Origin: Acanthochromis polyacanthus
Lineage: Eukaryota; Chordata; Actinopteri; Pomacentridae
Direction: 5' to 3'
Assembly (NCBI RefSeq): GCF_021347895.1
Contig: NC_067134.1
Span: 30,005,449-30,069,448 of the forward strand
Length of the DNA stretch: 64,000 nt
This document shows positions 22,105-33,704 of this stretch, piece by piece (positions within the stretch are counted from its first letter, which is position 1; the number at the start of each line of letters is the position of its first letter). Made by a program: the position numbers and the translations under genes. The notes below the pieces were generated by a model. It searched no databases, had not been told where the DNA came from, and worked only from the letters and a program-made list of their open reading frames with translations.

Positions 22105-23424
22105 TCACTGATCCAACAGCAAATATCTGATAAACTATAACAACAATCCGTGCACTCTTCAGTCATTTGTTATTCCGTTTTGACATCTAATCAAATATAG
22201 AGGACGCTACCACAGGCAACGCGCTACGTGGTCAGACAACTGGGGCAGACGGGGCGTCTCGGTCTCGCCGCTGAGAGCCACGGCGGAGTTATGTGACGAT
22301 CAGCGTGTGTGAATCATTTCCTTGTTACCCACATCATTCAAAACGGACTCGGGGATTTGAATGTAGTTTTCAGGGTCGGTCAGAAATGACACAAGGACCA
22401 AATGATTAGACTTCAGCAGTGATACGACTTAAAGTTTGGATCCACGTATAGGTTGTGGGAGAGCAATCTGCGGACAGATGAGCGCTAATCCACGATCCCG
22501 CAGGCCGCGGTCACTCTCGGAAGTCGAAGTGGCATCATCCAGGGAGAGCATGTCAAGTTAGCATTGCAGCAGCTAAGTCAGCTTTGTACTCAGTGCGCAC
22601 ACGGAGGATTTCAGCTCTCTAACGACCAATGAATGCATTGCTATGACGTCGACGTGAGCGACTGACGAACATTCCGGTATAAAATTTTGCAAGCAAGATA
22701 TGCTTTATTTTATTTATGTTTATTTTTTGATCAAAATGAAACAGCTCATTGTCTAAAAGAAAAAAAATAATACCTCGTTTTTAAAAAATAATACCTTTTG
22801 CCCAAATTTAAAACCTTTTAAGGCCATTAAATTTTGCATTTTTGATTTATCACTTTTTAATACTTTTTAAAACCCCGCGGAAACCCTGAAACAGAGATGT
22901 TGTCTTTTCTTTTCATGAACCTGGTGCCTACATTACCCACAATGCATTTTGGCTGCAGGCTAACTAATCCAGGCATAGATGTATACAAACAATAAGTCTA
23001 AGGTCTCAATCAAAGTCTCTTAACAAGCAAATAAATACAACCACAACCACAAAGAATGTAATTTCGCCTAAAGATTCGGTTCTCAAAAAACGTTGGTCTC
23101 AGGAAAACCTAATCATTGAAAATCAGATTGTGAGTAACACCATCTTCAATGTGAGTAGCCAGGCAGAAAAGACACACAACTATGCCGCATTTTTCAAAAC
23201 GAAAAGCTGCGATTTCGGAATTGAGCCCGAATCATAGCCACGTTAATAAGGTTTGTAATAAACTAAACCGTTTGTAAATCAATCAAGAATTGAGCGAGTT
23301 GTGAGTGTTAAAGTGAGGAAATCATCCACCTTACCATTGACTACAGTACAGTGCGCCAGAGCAGTCCCCTGTCCTAAGATGGCCGCCAAGTGACAACGCC
23401 GCAGACTCCGTCTTGAGACATCTG

Positions 23425-24163
23425 GGCTGAATCCCAAACCGCCCCCTACACACTCCCCCTCCACTACCGAGTGTCACTCCAAAAGAAGTCACACTCGCAG
23501 CTGTGGAGGGCACCTATTATTGAAGGGGGAGGGTATAAATACGATCGTCAGGAATGGGACGCCCTGTCGCCTCACCGGAAAACAGAAGACGTCATCGCCA
23601 TGGTAACACAAAGACGCCTACTGTCATGGCTGTAGCGCTGTGGCACAGGTTGCAACTAACAAGGATCGCTGCTGCTTCCAGAAGACGAAAGCGTCCCACT
23701 TTTTTTCACTCACATGTTTTCCAATCCTATTATCTGGCATTTCAAATCCAACAAATGAATAAATGAATTCTATCAGTTGTGTTCAAATTTTAAGGTGTCA
23801 GGGGGTGCACAATTAAATCAAACGTCAGCAGAGAAGATGATTTGTTTCTTTTGATTTATCTTTTTACACCACTCTTTTTGTGATGTTCTGTCAGTGTGAA
23901 AAAGGCGTGGGAGAAATAATGGATGCATGTGGAATTCACATCAATATGTTTGTTTCCTCCTCCATTTCGATGTTGCACTTCCTGAAAAAGTTGTCCAGAG
24001 TGAGCATCGATGCAGACTCGCTATTTAAGGTCTGAACAGTCCACTCCCCCTCCGCACTACGCGGTTTGGGACGGCCCTTAATATGGAGGACCCTCCGCGG
24101 GAACGCGCAAACGGAGGGGTAGTGTGTAGGGATAGTGTGTAGGGGGCGGTTTGGGATTCAGCC
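23425..24163. mobile_element. MITE C, copy 1 (739 bp)
   Basis: The inverted ends GGCTGAATCCCAAACCGCCC (23425) and its complement (ending 24163) enclose a non-coding interior. The copy at 56809-57544 is the same element in opposite orientation. The flanks CTG and CTA fit a decayed 3-bp duplication, as in PIF/Harbinger. It lies inside the right arm of element B. Confidence 0.8.
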
Positions 24164-24215
24164 CTAGTGTTTGTATATATCTATGGTCGCAATTCTTACT
24201 ATCTCTAAGGCTCTG

Positions 24216-25974
24216 CCAGTGATGTAGCAACTTCAAAGATAGGTCAGAGGGGTGCGAGCGCTCACACCACCATCATTTCTGACACCAAACCAAAACAAAG
24301 AGCGCTCACTCTGACGCGTTTTTTTTAAAACCCAACTGAGATCAATTTTCAACTTAATCACTTCACTTTAAAGACAGCACAGCTGTCAAATAGAAGTTCC
24401 TTCAGACTGTCTCAGATTCTCATGTTCTAAACTGATTAACCCCTGAGAAGTTCGTTTATTTGAAGCCGTCTGATCTGATTATTCTATGTTTCTTTCTTTT
24501 CTGCTTCTCTTCTGCTTGGACCAGTGGAACTGTATGACACAGTTGGTGCCTATTTGTTGTTAAATTATGCTTAATAAAAAATAAAACAACAAAAAACTTG
24601 GGGAGCCAAATATCCCAGAATGCATTTAGAGCAGCAGCAAAGACCGAGGAGGAAACTTTCAGAGGAAACTCAAGTATTTTGGGAATACTGCTGTTATTGT
24701 GACACAAAATGTAGTTTTCAGATGATTTGAGGTGAGAAAGTGGTTGTAAAAACATCCAATCTGTGGTGAGTTTATCCAGATGAAGCTGATTAAAAATGAG
24801 CTCCAACGCTTTCAGAGATGTGAGGTCCAGGTTAGACAGCTATGATGGACGGTCAGCCTCACTGTAGAGCTCCTTATCTGGACCAGACTTTACAATCTGC
24901 TGCTCTGACGCTTCTATAGCGTTTAAACAGGATATTAGTAGTTTATGTTGATCTAACCGTCACACTTTGACCTCACACTTTATTTGGATTGTTCAGAGAA
25001 AAATCAGTTGGAAAGAAGTTCAAGTTCAGAACTTTAGATTGTTCATGTTTTACTCGCTCACTGACTGTGATCATAAGAACAGATAGAAATAAAAACAGAG
25101 AATATCATTTATTTACAAGTTTGGTTTCTGAGTCTTTTTACCACTAAAATATGGAGTTTTTCTTCTAGTCTTTGTAGTTCTTTATATTTGCTTTTAGGGC
25201 TAAATTTAATTAAACAGAATTAAAAATGGAGACAAAAGGATCAAAATAAAAGCATCAGTTTTACTGCTTTACAAAAGATATTTTTCTGTTTTCATTTCTG
25301 CTGTGGAAGAGGATAAACGTTGATTATTCAACATGGAAAATTAAATTCCACTTATCAACAAATAAGCAAACAAACATGAAGATCAAAGTGTGTTATTAGT
25401 CATTTATTGAATAAAAAGAAACTTAGAACAGTTTAAAAGCCACAGGTAGAGCAAATAAAACTGGAGAAAGACGTATTAAAATCATTGATCTTGTTCAGGA
25501 AAAATCAACCACTGCAATGAAAATAAAAACTAAGTTAGACATTGATTACAGCACAAGATCTGTTCAAAGAATTTAGACCATGGAAGGGTTCAAATACACC
25601 ACAATGTGAGGAAAACCTCCTTTAACGGCCAAACACAACATTCAGAGAATGAAATAGGCTAAAAAATGTTGAATTTACAGAGTTCAATGTAATCTGGATA
25701 GTCCTGGTGGGTTTAAATTCTACTGGAATCATGTCGATGCTGAAAACATTTTGATCCAGAGATAGCTAGGGTTATGGGAGCTTTGATGGAAAAATAAAAT
25801 CTGGTAGAATTTGTTGATGAAACCAGAAATTCAGAATCTGATAAAAAAAAAAAAAACTCATGAAAAAACACTGAAGCACTTATTTATTGTAAAAATGAAA
25901 AATGGATCTATCAATAAGACATAAATGACAGAAGAGCACAGAATACTTTGAAAAGAGTGATACAGATGAAGGAA
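24216..25974. other. 3' flank of the NLR gene, no further gene
   Basis: No exon is recognised. A poly(A) run lies at 25842-25857, and a 36-base match to the Tc1 relic of 18 kb lies at 25930-25965. On the minus strand AATAAA occurs at 25888-25883. Confidence 0.45.
25883..25888 (-). promoter_or_regulatory. Candidate polyadenylation signal of the NLR gene
   Basis: TTTATT reads AATAAA on the minus strand, about 530 bases downstream of the B30.2 stop codon. Other AATAAA words occur further on (around 25400). Confidence 0.3.
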
Positions 25975-26075
25975 GTTCTCATTTCATCACTAGAACAGGA
26001 CTTAAAGACTCACATCAGGATCAAGTGTGGCTGCACAAAAAGCTGATTTTCACTGGACAATAATGTGTGAAAGTC
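25975..26075 (-). repeat. Inverted partner of the 93-bp repeat at 2909-3001
   Basis: The reverse complement reads CTTTCACACATTATTGTCCA onward, as at 2909. It lies in the presumed 3' UTR of the NLR gene. Confidence 0.65.
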
Positions 26076-26417
26076 TGTCAGCAGTTTGGAGATTCACTGC
26101 TTCCTCTCTCATTTCACACTTTGTGCAGCTCAAATGCTTTTAGTTCAAGTGAGCGTCAGAGGAACACCACATCCTGATTTTCACTCTCAACATTTGACTG
26201 GAAAAAGACGCAAACACCACATTTGGCTCCTGGAAGAATCACAACTTCCATCTTTGAAGAGGAACAAGTTTACAAGGAATCATTTAGAAGGATTTGACAA
26301 AGAAACACATTTAATCCATGAATGTGAAAACATGTTTGTGAGGGACAGAGTCATGGAGAGACTCAACTATCTGTTCAACACTGTTTCTCTACCAGGAGGA
26401 GACTCTGGAGACTCAAC

Positions 26418-26947
26418 TCAGCACACAAACAGTGAGGAGGAGGAACCAGGATAGAACCTAAATCCAGGATACAGAGTTTCAGTGAATGTGGTGCTGAAGG
26501 TGTGGAGGTGGATCAGAGAGTCAGAGGAGACTCTGTAGAAGGACAGAGTTCCAGCAGGAACGTCCACATAAACTGAAACTCTGTGAGAGTCTGAGGAGGA
26601 CCTGATGGGTGTTTTACTGTTATTGTGAAGGACAGAGTAACCATCAAAATCAGAGCATAACAGACTCCAGGACTGATCATTTTGTCCAAACACACAGTCA
26701 CAACAGTTTCCTTTCCTTCTTATTCCTCTGTAACTTACTGATATATCAACCCTTCCTCTCCACTCCACCTCCCAGTAACAGCGACCAGTCAGACCAGTTT
26801 CACACAGCAGCTGAAGAAACCAGTCAAACCTGTCTGGATGATCAGGATACGACTGATCCTCCTTCACATTTGTCACCTTCCTGTTGTTGTCAGACAATTT
26901 GAGTCTATCGTTTACTGTGTTTGTGTCGACTGTCAGTTGACAGGAAT
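26418..26947 (-). CDS. NLR gene, B30.2 (PRY-SPRY) exon
   Basis: The exon begins after the acceptor TTCTCTCCGTCAG (AG at 26949-26948) and ends at a stop (26420-26418). It encodes about 176 residues. The PRY part is DTNTVNDRLKLSDNNRKVT...YPDHPDRFDWF. The SPRY part includes LTGRCYWEVEWRGRVDISV, NDQSWSL, VSVYVDVPAGTLSFYRVS and LYPGFRF. B30.2 ends many fish NLRC proteins and probably provides ligand recognition. The frame is intact. Its acceptor needs phase 1, while the LRR exons upstream end in phase 2, so a linking exon is missing or unrecognised. It could belong to another NLR copy, but strand and order fit the gene upstream. Confidence 0.85.
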
Positions 26948-27361
26948 CTGACGGAGAGAACAAACACAACACAGCTGCAGTTATTGATGGATCATGTGAT
27001 CAGTATTAAAGCTTTGATGATGACCTCAGAGATGTGACACTTTGAAGATGCTTGAATGTGCTGCTTTGTTTCCATCAATCCATTAAAACACACTTACACT
27101 TCCTCAGACCTGGTGTCAACCATCGGACTCCAGCAGGCGTCACCCTGAAAGGAGGAGGACGGTCAGAGCAGCAGAGACTCTTTCAGCAGCACACATGGAC
27201 GTTACATGGCTCTCACACTGTTCCACTGATAAAGGACCAGTCCAAAATGGCGACACAGACACCTGAATGCAGCATCTCTAAAGTCCTGTTCTGTGCTCGT
27301 CACATTCCAGCTCAGTTTACACTCATTATTCAGCTTTACTCATTGATGCTTCCTCTGTTCA
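26948..27361 (-). other. NLR intron before B30.2
   Basis: No additional exon was recognised. The sequence lacks a clear repeat except TCCAAAATGGCGACACAGAC at 27240. Confidence 0.5.
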
Positions 27362-27440
27362 TGGAGCTAGGCTAACAGTTCACCCTGCTTCCTGTCTATA
27401 TGCTAAGCTAGGCTAACAGTTCACCCTGCTTCCTGTCTTT
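27362..27440 (+). repeat. GCTAAGCTAGGCTAACAGTT minisatellite, short block
   Basis: Two units of about 52 bases contain AGCTAGGCTAACAGTTCACC and TGCTTCCTGTCT. A longer array of the same family starts at 33705, on the far side of the transposon cluster. Confidence 0.7.
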
Positions 27441-27993
27441 GAGCTATTGATTCAATACGGGACGCAAATTGTTCCGTATTTTCATAAATGTCCCATACAC
27501 GTCTGTCACACGCATCAAAACTGCATAAACAAAATAAAACACAGGAAATATTAAGGGCAGCCAGTTTCATCTTCCTTAGACCTATGTAGCGAGGACACGG
27601 TGCGAGGTCCAGCGGATACACTTCTCTGTTTGCCGGTCCTGTCACGGGTTTCCTGGTTACAGACGCTGCTGATCCTGCAAGTTTAAAAATGTCTACACCC
27701 GAAACTCCACCACATCCAAAGAAGCGAAAACGTTTTCAAAAGCACAGACTGGAAGACTGGAACCCCTGGCAATAGGTACAGGGCAAACTGTGTTTTCTGT
27801 TGCTTTTAGACTAGCTGAAGTAAGGCAGCATCAGGAGACCAACATGTAAGAAACATGAGAACAGAGAGAACCCAACCAGCAGGTCACAGTTTATCATCAT
27901 CTAATCTTCTCCTGAAGTCCCTTTTGTAAGAGACATCATCATGGTTGTGAATTTACCAGAGGATGATTATAGTCAGACTAATGTGGCCGTAGA
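27441..27993. other. Possible transposon end, unclassified
   Basis: GC-richer sequence begins CAATACGGGACGCAAATTG. A short plus-strand frame reads MSTPETPPHPKKRKRFQKH before a stop. Together with the GGGTTGCCACC-like end at 33665-33690 it may form one interrupted element. This is speculative. Confidence 0.25.
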
Positions 27994-28001
27994 CTCTACA
28001 G

Positions 28002-28335
28002 CAGGGGTCGGCAAGTAGATGTGGCTTCGGGCCAAAATGTTTGTAAACAATTAAACAACGGGCCAACCTGAGGGGGTGTGTGCTCCGATTCTGCGAGCGG
28101 GGGGAGGGGGGCGATGCCGCGAGCAGCGGAGCTTCTACAGCTGATCTGTTGCTCAGTGAAATCTGGCTGGTACAACCGTGTCCGACCAGTAGCAGCTGAC
28201 CACGCGACTTTCGTGTTGCGGTGACAGACTGGCTTGGCTCCGTGCCAAATCAAATTTTCAAAATCATCTGGTGGGACCACATATTATTCCTGACGGGCCA
28301 GTTTTGGCCCGCGGGCCGCCAGTTGCCGACCACTG
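28002..28335. mobile_element. hAT MITE, 334 bp, 8-bp TSD
   Basis: The ends CAGGGGTCGGCAA and TTGCCGACCACTG are inverted, and CTCTACAG flanks both sides (27994-28001 and 28336-28343). The interior GGGCCAAAAT...GGCCCGCGGGCCGCC is typical of this widespread non-autonomous hAT type. It carries no gene. Confidence 0.9.
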
Positions 28336-29345
28336 CTCTACAGCATTTTAGTGACTCAATAAATGCCAAAGTTGTTTAATAGTATTTTAAATGCTTTTGT
28401 TTTTAAAAAAATATTATTTATTTAATAGCCTATATGTGATCAATAAATGGACTTTGCCTAAAGAAAAACTCACTCAGAACTCTGATATGTTAACGGTACT
28501 AAATAAAGAAGTCAGTAAATATATTCATACACACATAAATAAGTTAATACATTCATTGCGTTAAGAAAAGATTTAGATGGGAAAAATATCTGTAGAGAAT
28601 TTCTTTGTGCAGTATTCTGGATTCAGTTGTTTATGTTTTTGCAGAATCCAGTATTGCACGCTGGTTGGTCATTACATTTTATTAGTATGGTTTCACTGTT
28701 TAAAATGATGCCACATCTTTTCAGACAGAACCTGTGATCATAAAACAATCAGTGTTTCCCCTACCATTATATTAGGGGGGCGCCCCGCCCCCCCAGAAGG
28801 TCAAGTTAAATTAAAATAATTGTTACTTTACACGCAAACTTTAGTTTTCCTGCATAAAGGCCGCTCCACATGCTGTCCTTACAGCACTCGCTGCAGCACT
28901 CCACTGTGTCTACTCCCCCCTCCCTCTGTCTTGTAAACAGTCACACTGCCCCTCACCCCCCACCCCCACCCCACAGTTACCACACACACAAACACTAGTT
29001 TGCAGTGGCGCGTCTCGTGTTTTACTTTCTACAACAAACTACGGCCAAAATATAGAGTTATTTCAGCCATAAAATAAAGAAGCAGAAGAAAAACCACCTC
29101 TGATGACAGTGACGCGCGCCATGAGGTAATTACGACCTTATAGCGGGGCCATGTGTTGTTGTTCTCAATCGTGTAGGAGTGTTAAAAATGAAAAAAGAAC
29201 AAAGGGAAGTGGGACCCGCGATGAAACTTCATAGAGATAAAAAAAAAATAATGAAGACGCTCTTTTTAACAGCATGACTTCTTATGATGCAAAATTGGTC
29301 CTTTGAGATGACGTCTGTCGTAATATTGGGCCTAAAATAAATAAA

Positions 29346-29371
29346 GTATTATTATTATTATTATTATTATT
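29346..29371 (+). repeat. (ATT)n microsatellite
   Basis: An uninterrupted ATT tract in the 5' part of the hAT element. Confidence 0.9.
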
Positions 29372-29561
29372 GTTATAAAATAATTAGATGAAGCCTTTCA
29401 ACACCGTAATGTAAAAATGGGCTAAAAATGATTCACACGCTCAATAAGTGGTACAAAATGGTGAAAATTATATATTTTAATATCGGCGTGCGCGCACACG
29501 TGTACACACACACAAGCGTGAGCGCACATGTGAGCAGACTCCCGCCAGCGACTGTCGGAAA

Positions 29562-32500
29562 ATGGCACATGAAAAACAAAGCAAAATCTCAGCGTTTTTT
29601 AAACGCTCACAGTCACAGGGTGATAATGGCAACACCAGCCGCCCCTCTGGCTCTTCAAGCAGTAGCACCCAGAGCAGCTCTGCCTCTCCCGGGCCAAGTG
29701 ACAGCAGCCAAAGTTCTGCACGGCAAGCCCCCCCACCTGCCCCGCAGCAAAAGTCATCATCTCACCACCGCATGTCGGGCTTTGACCCAGCTTGGTTGTC
29801 AGAGGGGAAATATTCCCCCTGGCTGTACAAAACTGATATTGGTAAGTAATTAATGCTTAGAGCACACTATGCGATATCAGGCCAATTTTAGTTTAGTGTC
29901 GGGTGAGACAAGAGCAGACAAGCTCCGACAAAAAACCTAGCCAAAATCAGCCTGATATCGTGTTGTTAGCTCTAGGCATAAGCAAGTAATTAATAAAAAT
30001 ACATACATTACATAAATGTAGGTAGGTAGGTATGTAGGTAGATAGACAGATAGATTCATAGAATTATATTTAAGATAAGGTAAATCAATTAATTATTAAG
30101 TAAATAGATAGAATACAGTGCATAGATAATGAATAGGAGATTGTTTCAATTTTCTTTTTTGGGTTTTGGTAGGAATGTTCTGTCGAATATGTCGACAGCA
30201 CAAAACGGCAGTTGTGAGAGGAAACCAGACCCGGCCATTTGAGTCTCCCTGCCAGTCTTACAGAAAGGATAAACTTGATAAACACATGGCGTCTGACCAT
30301 CACAAACTAGCCTGTCAGCGCCACTCAAGTTTGACAGCAGGTAAAACTGTTTATTTTATTATTCGATCAATATGTGTGGCTCTTCAATGCTGATGATGCA
30401 TGTCATTTCAGGCAACACTGTCCTTGCTGCATTTGAGCCCACAGTTGTCCTGGAGCATGAGGCTGTGGTGGGGGCATTCAAGTGCCTGTACTGGCTCATA
30501 AAACATGAAATAGCCCACCACACAAACTACCCAGCCTTACTGCAACTGGCTAATATTTTGGGCTGCACTTATTTGACAAGCTCAACATAAGTTCCTTTTG
30601 TACATGTTAGCATATTTTTTGTTTTCTTATGTCTTATGTGATCCCTATATTGACAACGAATTGAATTTTTCTTGCATAAATCTTGCATAAATCTTCATTA
30701 ATACTGCATTTAATTGTCAAACGTTTTTGAATGTTAACCTTTCCAACATTTTTTTTAGATTGGAAAAAGCACTAACTATAGGTCACACAGAATAATTGAC
30801 GAAATGCTGGAAATTCTTGCCGCCGTCATCGAGAAGCCAATATTGAGAGATATTTCTCAGTCACGTGCCATAAGCTTAGAGATTGATGAGACCACCGATG
30901 TCTCAGTGTGCAGACAATGAGACATCCATGTCAGGTAGGCTACTCAAAGTGTAACATTTAATTGACCAATATACAGCTAATTGAAATGTATTAAATGTAT
31001 CATATGGACATTATTACTGTAGATACTTGGACAACAAGGGGAAGGTCTTCTGCCAATTCCTGGATCTGATTTGCCTGACTGACGGGAAAGCAGACTCCAT
31101 AGTGGCAGCAATAAGAAACATTGTTCAGATGAAGGGCATCCCCACACACTTTGGCCTTGGAACCGATGGTGCTGCTGTAATGACAGGTGCCAAATCTTAT
31201 TCTATCTTGTTCTGAACATAATTAAACTGTTTCGAATTTTTGGTTTCTTGTTAAATTATAATAAACAAATGTATTTAATAGGAAGACAAAATGGAGTTGC
31301 AAAGCAGCTATCAGATGAATGGCCATGGCTCTTAAGTGTCCACTGTGCTGCTCATAGGCTAGCTCTAGCCTGTAAGGATGCATCTGAATCGGTGCCTTAC
31401 ATGGCTACATTTAGAGACCACTTGGAACAGCTGCACCTGTACTTCAGAAACAGTGCTAATCGCTCTTCTTCTCTGAAAGCCGCTGCAGAGGTTCTCGGTG
31501 TGTGTGAGCTGAAAGCGAAGGTAAGTTATTTCTAAATTGACATATGTGAATACTTTATTTCAGTAAAAAACCTCATAAAAAATATAACTGCTGTTCCGGG
31601 CGCCTTAGCAGACTAAGTAGAGACCCGCAAATGTCCTACTGCTAAGGGACTCTATTCATTCCTTGCCACCTATCGCTTCATTGCTGCCCTTCACCTGCAA
31701 GCTGATGTGCTCCCCCACCTGGCACACCTCTCAAAACTCTTCCAAAAGGAGGATGTCATGTTCTTGGCAGTCAAAGAGCAGGTAACTTAAATAACTCAGC
31801 TCAGCTGCTATGTTTTATCTTCATGTTTATTTGGCAAAAACATAGGGTACCACAATTAATCTTTTCACGAGTCAATGTGCTTATTTTCCCAGGTCCCTGT
31901 CACCCAGGCCTTAATAAAGGGCATAAAAGATTCTGGTGGGCATCAGCTTGGCTCCCACTTGAGCAAGCTCACCCAAAATTTGGATGACCCTTCTGGACTG
32001 GGAGCATTCTCCATCACTGCGGAACAAGAAAGAGGAAGAAGAGGGGATGTTGCAGGAGACCGACAGCAGTACTGGCAACGATTTCAATCACAGGTATGAT
32101 TATGTGGCTTTTGGCTGACATTATAGATATAAGTTCAATTTAGATGTTGCACAGTTTTATTTATACTAATACTTTACTTTCATTTTTCGTTTGTTTGATC
32201 AGGTGATGGATCCATATTTGGATGGCCTCATTGGCCATCTTGAAAGGCGGTTCTGTGAAGTTGGAGTCATGGCTGCATTTGGGGTACTCGGTCCACAAGC
32301 AGCTACACTCCCCGATGACACTGCACACACTGAACTAAGGATACTGAAGGAGAAGTTCTGTCCCCGTGTTGATTTTGACACTGTCCTTGAAGAATGGGAA
32401 TCCTTCAAGGAGCAAGTGGTCTCTGGTCCACTTAAGGTAACTTAAAAATGTGTTTTCACATGACATTATCAAGAACACTTTAGTGTGTTACTGATATCAT

Positions 32501-32943
32501 GTTGATAACATTTTCAGAGCAAGACACAGTTGGCCATACTGTCTGAACTGTCCTCAAAATATGAGGAGTTTGGAGTACTGTACCCAACGATGAGCCTGCT
32601 GGCCTCCATTGCCCTGACAGTGCCGGTCAGCAGTGTAAACTGTGAGAGGGACTTCTCAACCCTGAACAGGGTAATAAAATACTTTTCACAATAGGATTTG
32701 CAGCTTAGTTATCACTATTTTAAGCAATCAGCTATCACTTTTAAAGCCTAACCGTTAATGTCTTTGCAGGTCAAGACAAACATCCGCAACAGGCAAGGGG
32801 ACCATCTAGCAGCATGTCTGCGGATTTCAATAAATGGGCCAGAAGTTTCGGACTTCCCATATCAAGAGGCACTGGAGATGTTCTTCCAGAAGCCCAGGAA
32901 GATTCACTGCAGTGACAAAAGCTGCACACTTTGTAGACAATAG
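29562..32943 (+). pseudogene. hAT transposase, about 11 exons, one nonsense codon
   Basis: Exons with GT/AG borders: 29562-29841, 30173-30340, 30412-about 30589, 30759-30934, 31023-31186, 31282-31520, about 31610-31781, 31893-32093, 32203-32436, 32518-32670 and 32770-32943. The order is a serine-rich N-terminus, TTF-type zinc finger (MFCRICRQHK...HMASDHH), catalytic aspartates in LEIDETTDVS and LGTDGAAVMTG, VHCAAHRLALACKD, and the hAT dimerisation region (SSVNCERDFSTLNR, KTNIRNRQGDHL). It resembles ZNF862/KIAA1586-like hAT proteins. Defects: TGA at 30918-30920, a weak donor after exon 3, and an apparent deletion or frame problem at the start of exon 7. Confidence 0.8.
30018..30056 (+). repeat. 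GTAG/GATA microsatellite
   Basis: GTAGGTAGGTAGGTATGTAG followed by TAGATAGACAGATAGAT, within the first transposase intron. Confidence 0.8.
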
Positions 32944-33132
32944 TCCTGAAAACACCTTTATTGTTTCTTTCAGATTTGTTCATTTTTTTGATCCAAATGT
33001 CATTTATTTATTATAATTTATTTTGTTACAGTTTTTTTTCAGTATTATGTATATATGTTATATTGTAATTAAAACATATTATGACTCAAATCCCCCCCCC
33101 AAGGCACCAATCCTAGGGGAAACACTGACAAT

Positions 33133-33704
33133 ACAAGACTCTTAGCTTTGTGATAATAAAGCACTTAAAGCTTTAAGTATGCCTAAATGCTTTTTTCAAA
33201 ATTAAATATACCACTCCTTGGGTGGTTGTGGCCACACGTTTGGTAAAGTTGGAAAGATATTCACAGATTCAGACTTCAAACAAACGATGCCTCTTTCTCA
33301 TGACTGCTATCAACTGCAGCCAGTTGAAGGCTGCAGTGATTCTGGTGACAGTACAGTGGATCAGAGTGAGGTTACTGAATATTTGTGTCTCTCTTCGCTG
33401 TTGCAGGGGTTTTGCAATTTGTAGACCGTACCTGTTCCCTCCGTAGACACCAATGTTATTTCTGCAACTTGAAAGACAGCTACTTTTGATAAAACTGGTC
33501 TTGTAGCACATTGTCTGCCTTACAACGATGGGAAAGAGGCATCGTTTATGTTTTAACAATGTATGTCTAATGAGCTACTGATGCCGGAAGTCTGAATCTG
33601 TGAATGTCTGTTCAATTTTACTGAACTGTCGCACCGAGGAGTCGTGGTGGGCGTCCTTTATTTTCGTTTCTGAAAGGTGGCAACCCTAGCCCTGATTCCT
33701 GTCT
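33133..33704. other. Unclassified sequence with a transposon-like end
   Basis: No gene. Positions 33640-33690 read GGCGTCCTTTATTTTCGTTT then AAAGGTGGCAACCCTAG, whose complement CTAGGGTTGCCACC resembles a hAT-type end. Confidence 0.35.

Larger units (their letters stand above)
20700..24186 (+). mobile_element. Element B: THAP-encoding transposon, TSD TCGCAA
   Basis: The inverted ends CCATAGATATATACAAACAC (20700-20719) and its complement (24167-24186) match perfectly. TCGCAA flanks both sides (20694-20699 and 24187-24192). Homology of the arms continues inward (GATGTCTCA, TGGCGGCCATCTT) once MITE C is removed. It shares CCATAGATAT ends, 6-bp TSDs and a THAP-type frame with E1, so I place both in one family. 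Two words CAGGGTTT (21101) and AAACCCTG (22881) may mark a further nested hAT, unproven. Confidence 0.75.
19416..24215. mobile_element. Element A, outermost of a three-level nest
   Basis: The left end (19416-19449, AGATAGTAAGAGTTGCGACA plus flanks) matches in inverted orientation a right end cut into two parts, 20685-20699 and 24193-24215, separated by element B. Removing B rejoins GAGTGTCGCAA with TTCTTACTATCT, restoring the inverted repeat of about 34 bases. Unnested, A is about 1.3 kb with no coding capacity. No clear duplication flanks it. Confidence 0.65.
28750..33127 (+). mobile_element. Near-complete hAT transposon, 4.38 kb
   Basis: The ends CAGTGTTTCCCCTA and TAGGGGAAACACTG are perfect inverts. 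The direct repeat ACAAT borders both sides (28745-28749 and 33128-33132), a 5-bp duplication shorter than the usual 8. Inside is a plus-strand transposase split by introns. It lies antisense in the last long intron of the NLR gene. Confidence 0.88.

Noticed and set aside
21101..22888. Possible hAT nested in element B (CAGGGTTT ... AAACCCTG)
   Set aside because: Only 8 bases are inverted and the flanks AACAAACA and AAACAGAG do not form a duplication; the THAP frame between is better explained by element B itself.
26086..26454. 122-codon plus-strand frame opposite the NLR 3' end
   Set aside because: It is antisense to the B30.2 stop and 3' UTR, has no domain and no splice support; likely a shadow.
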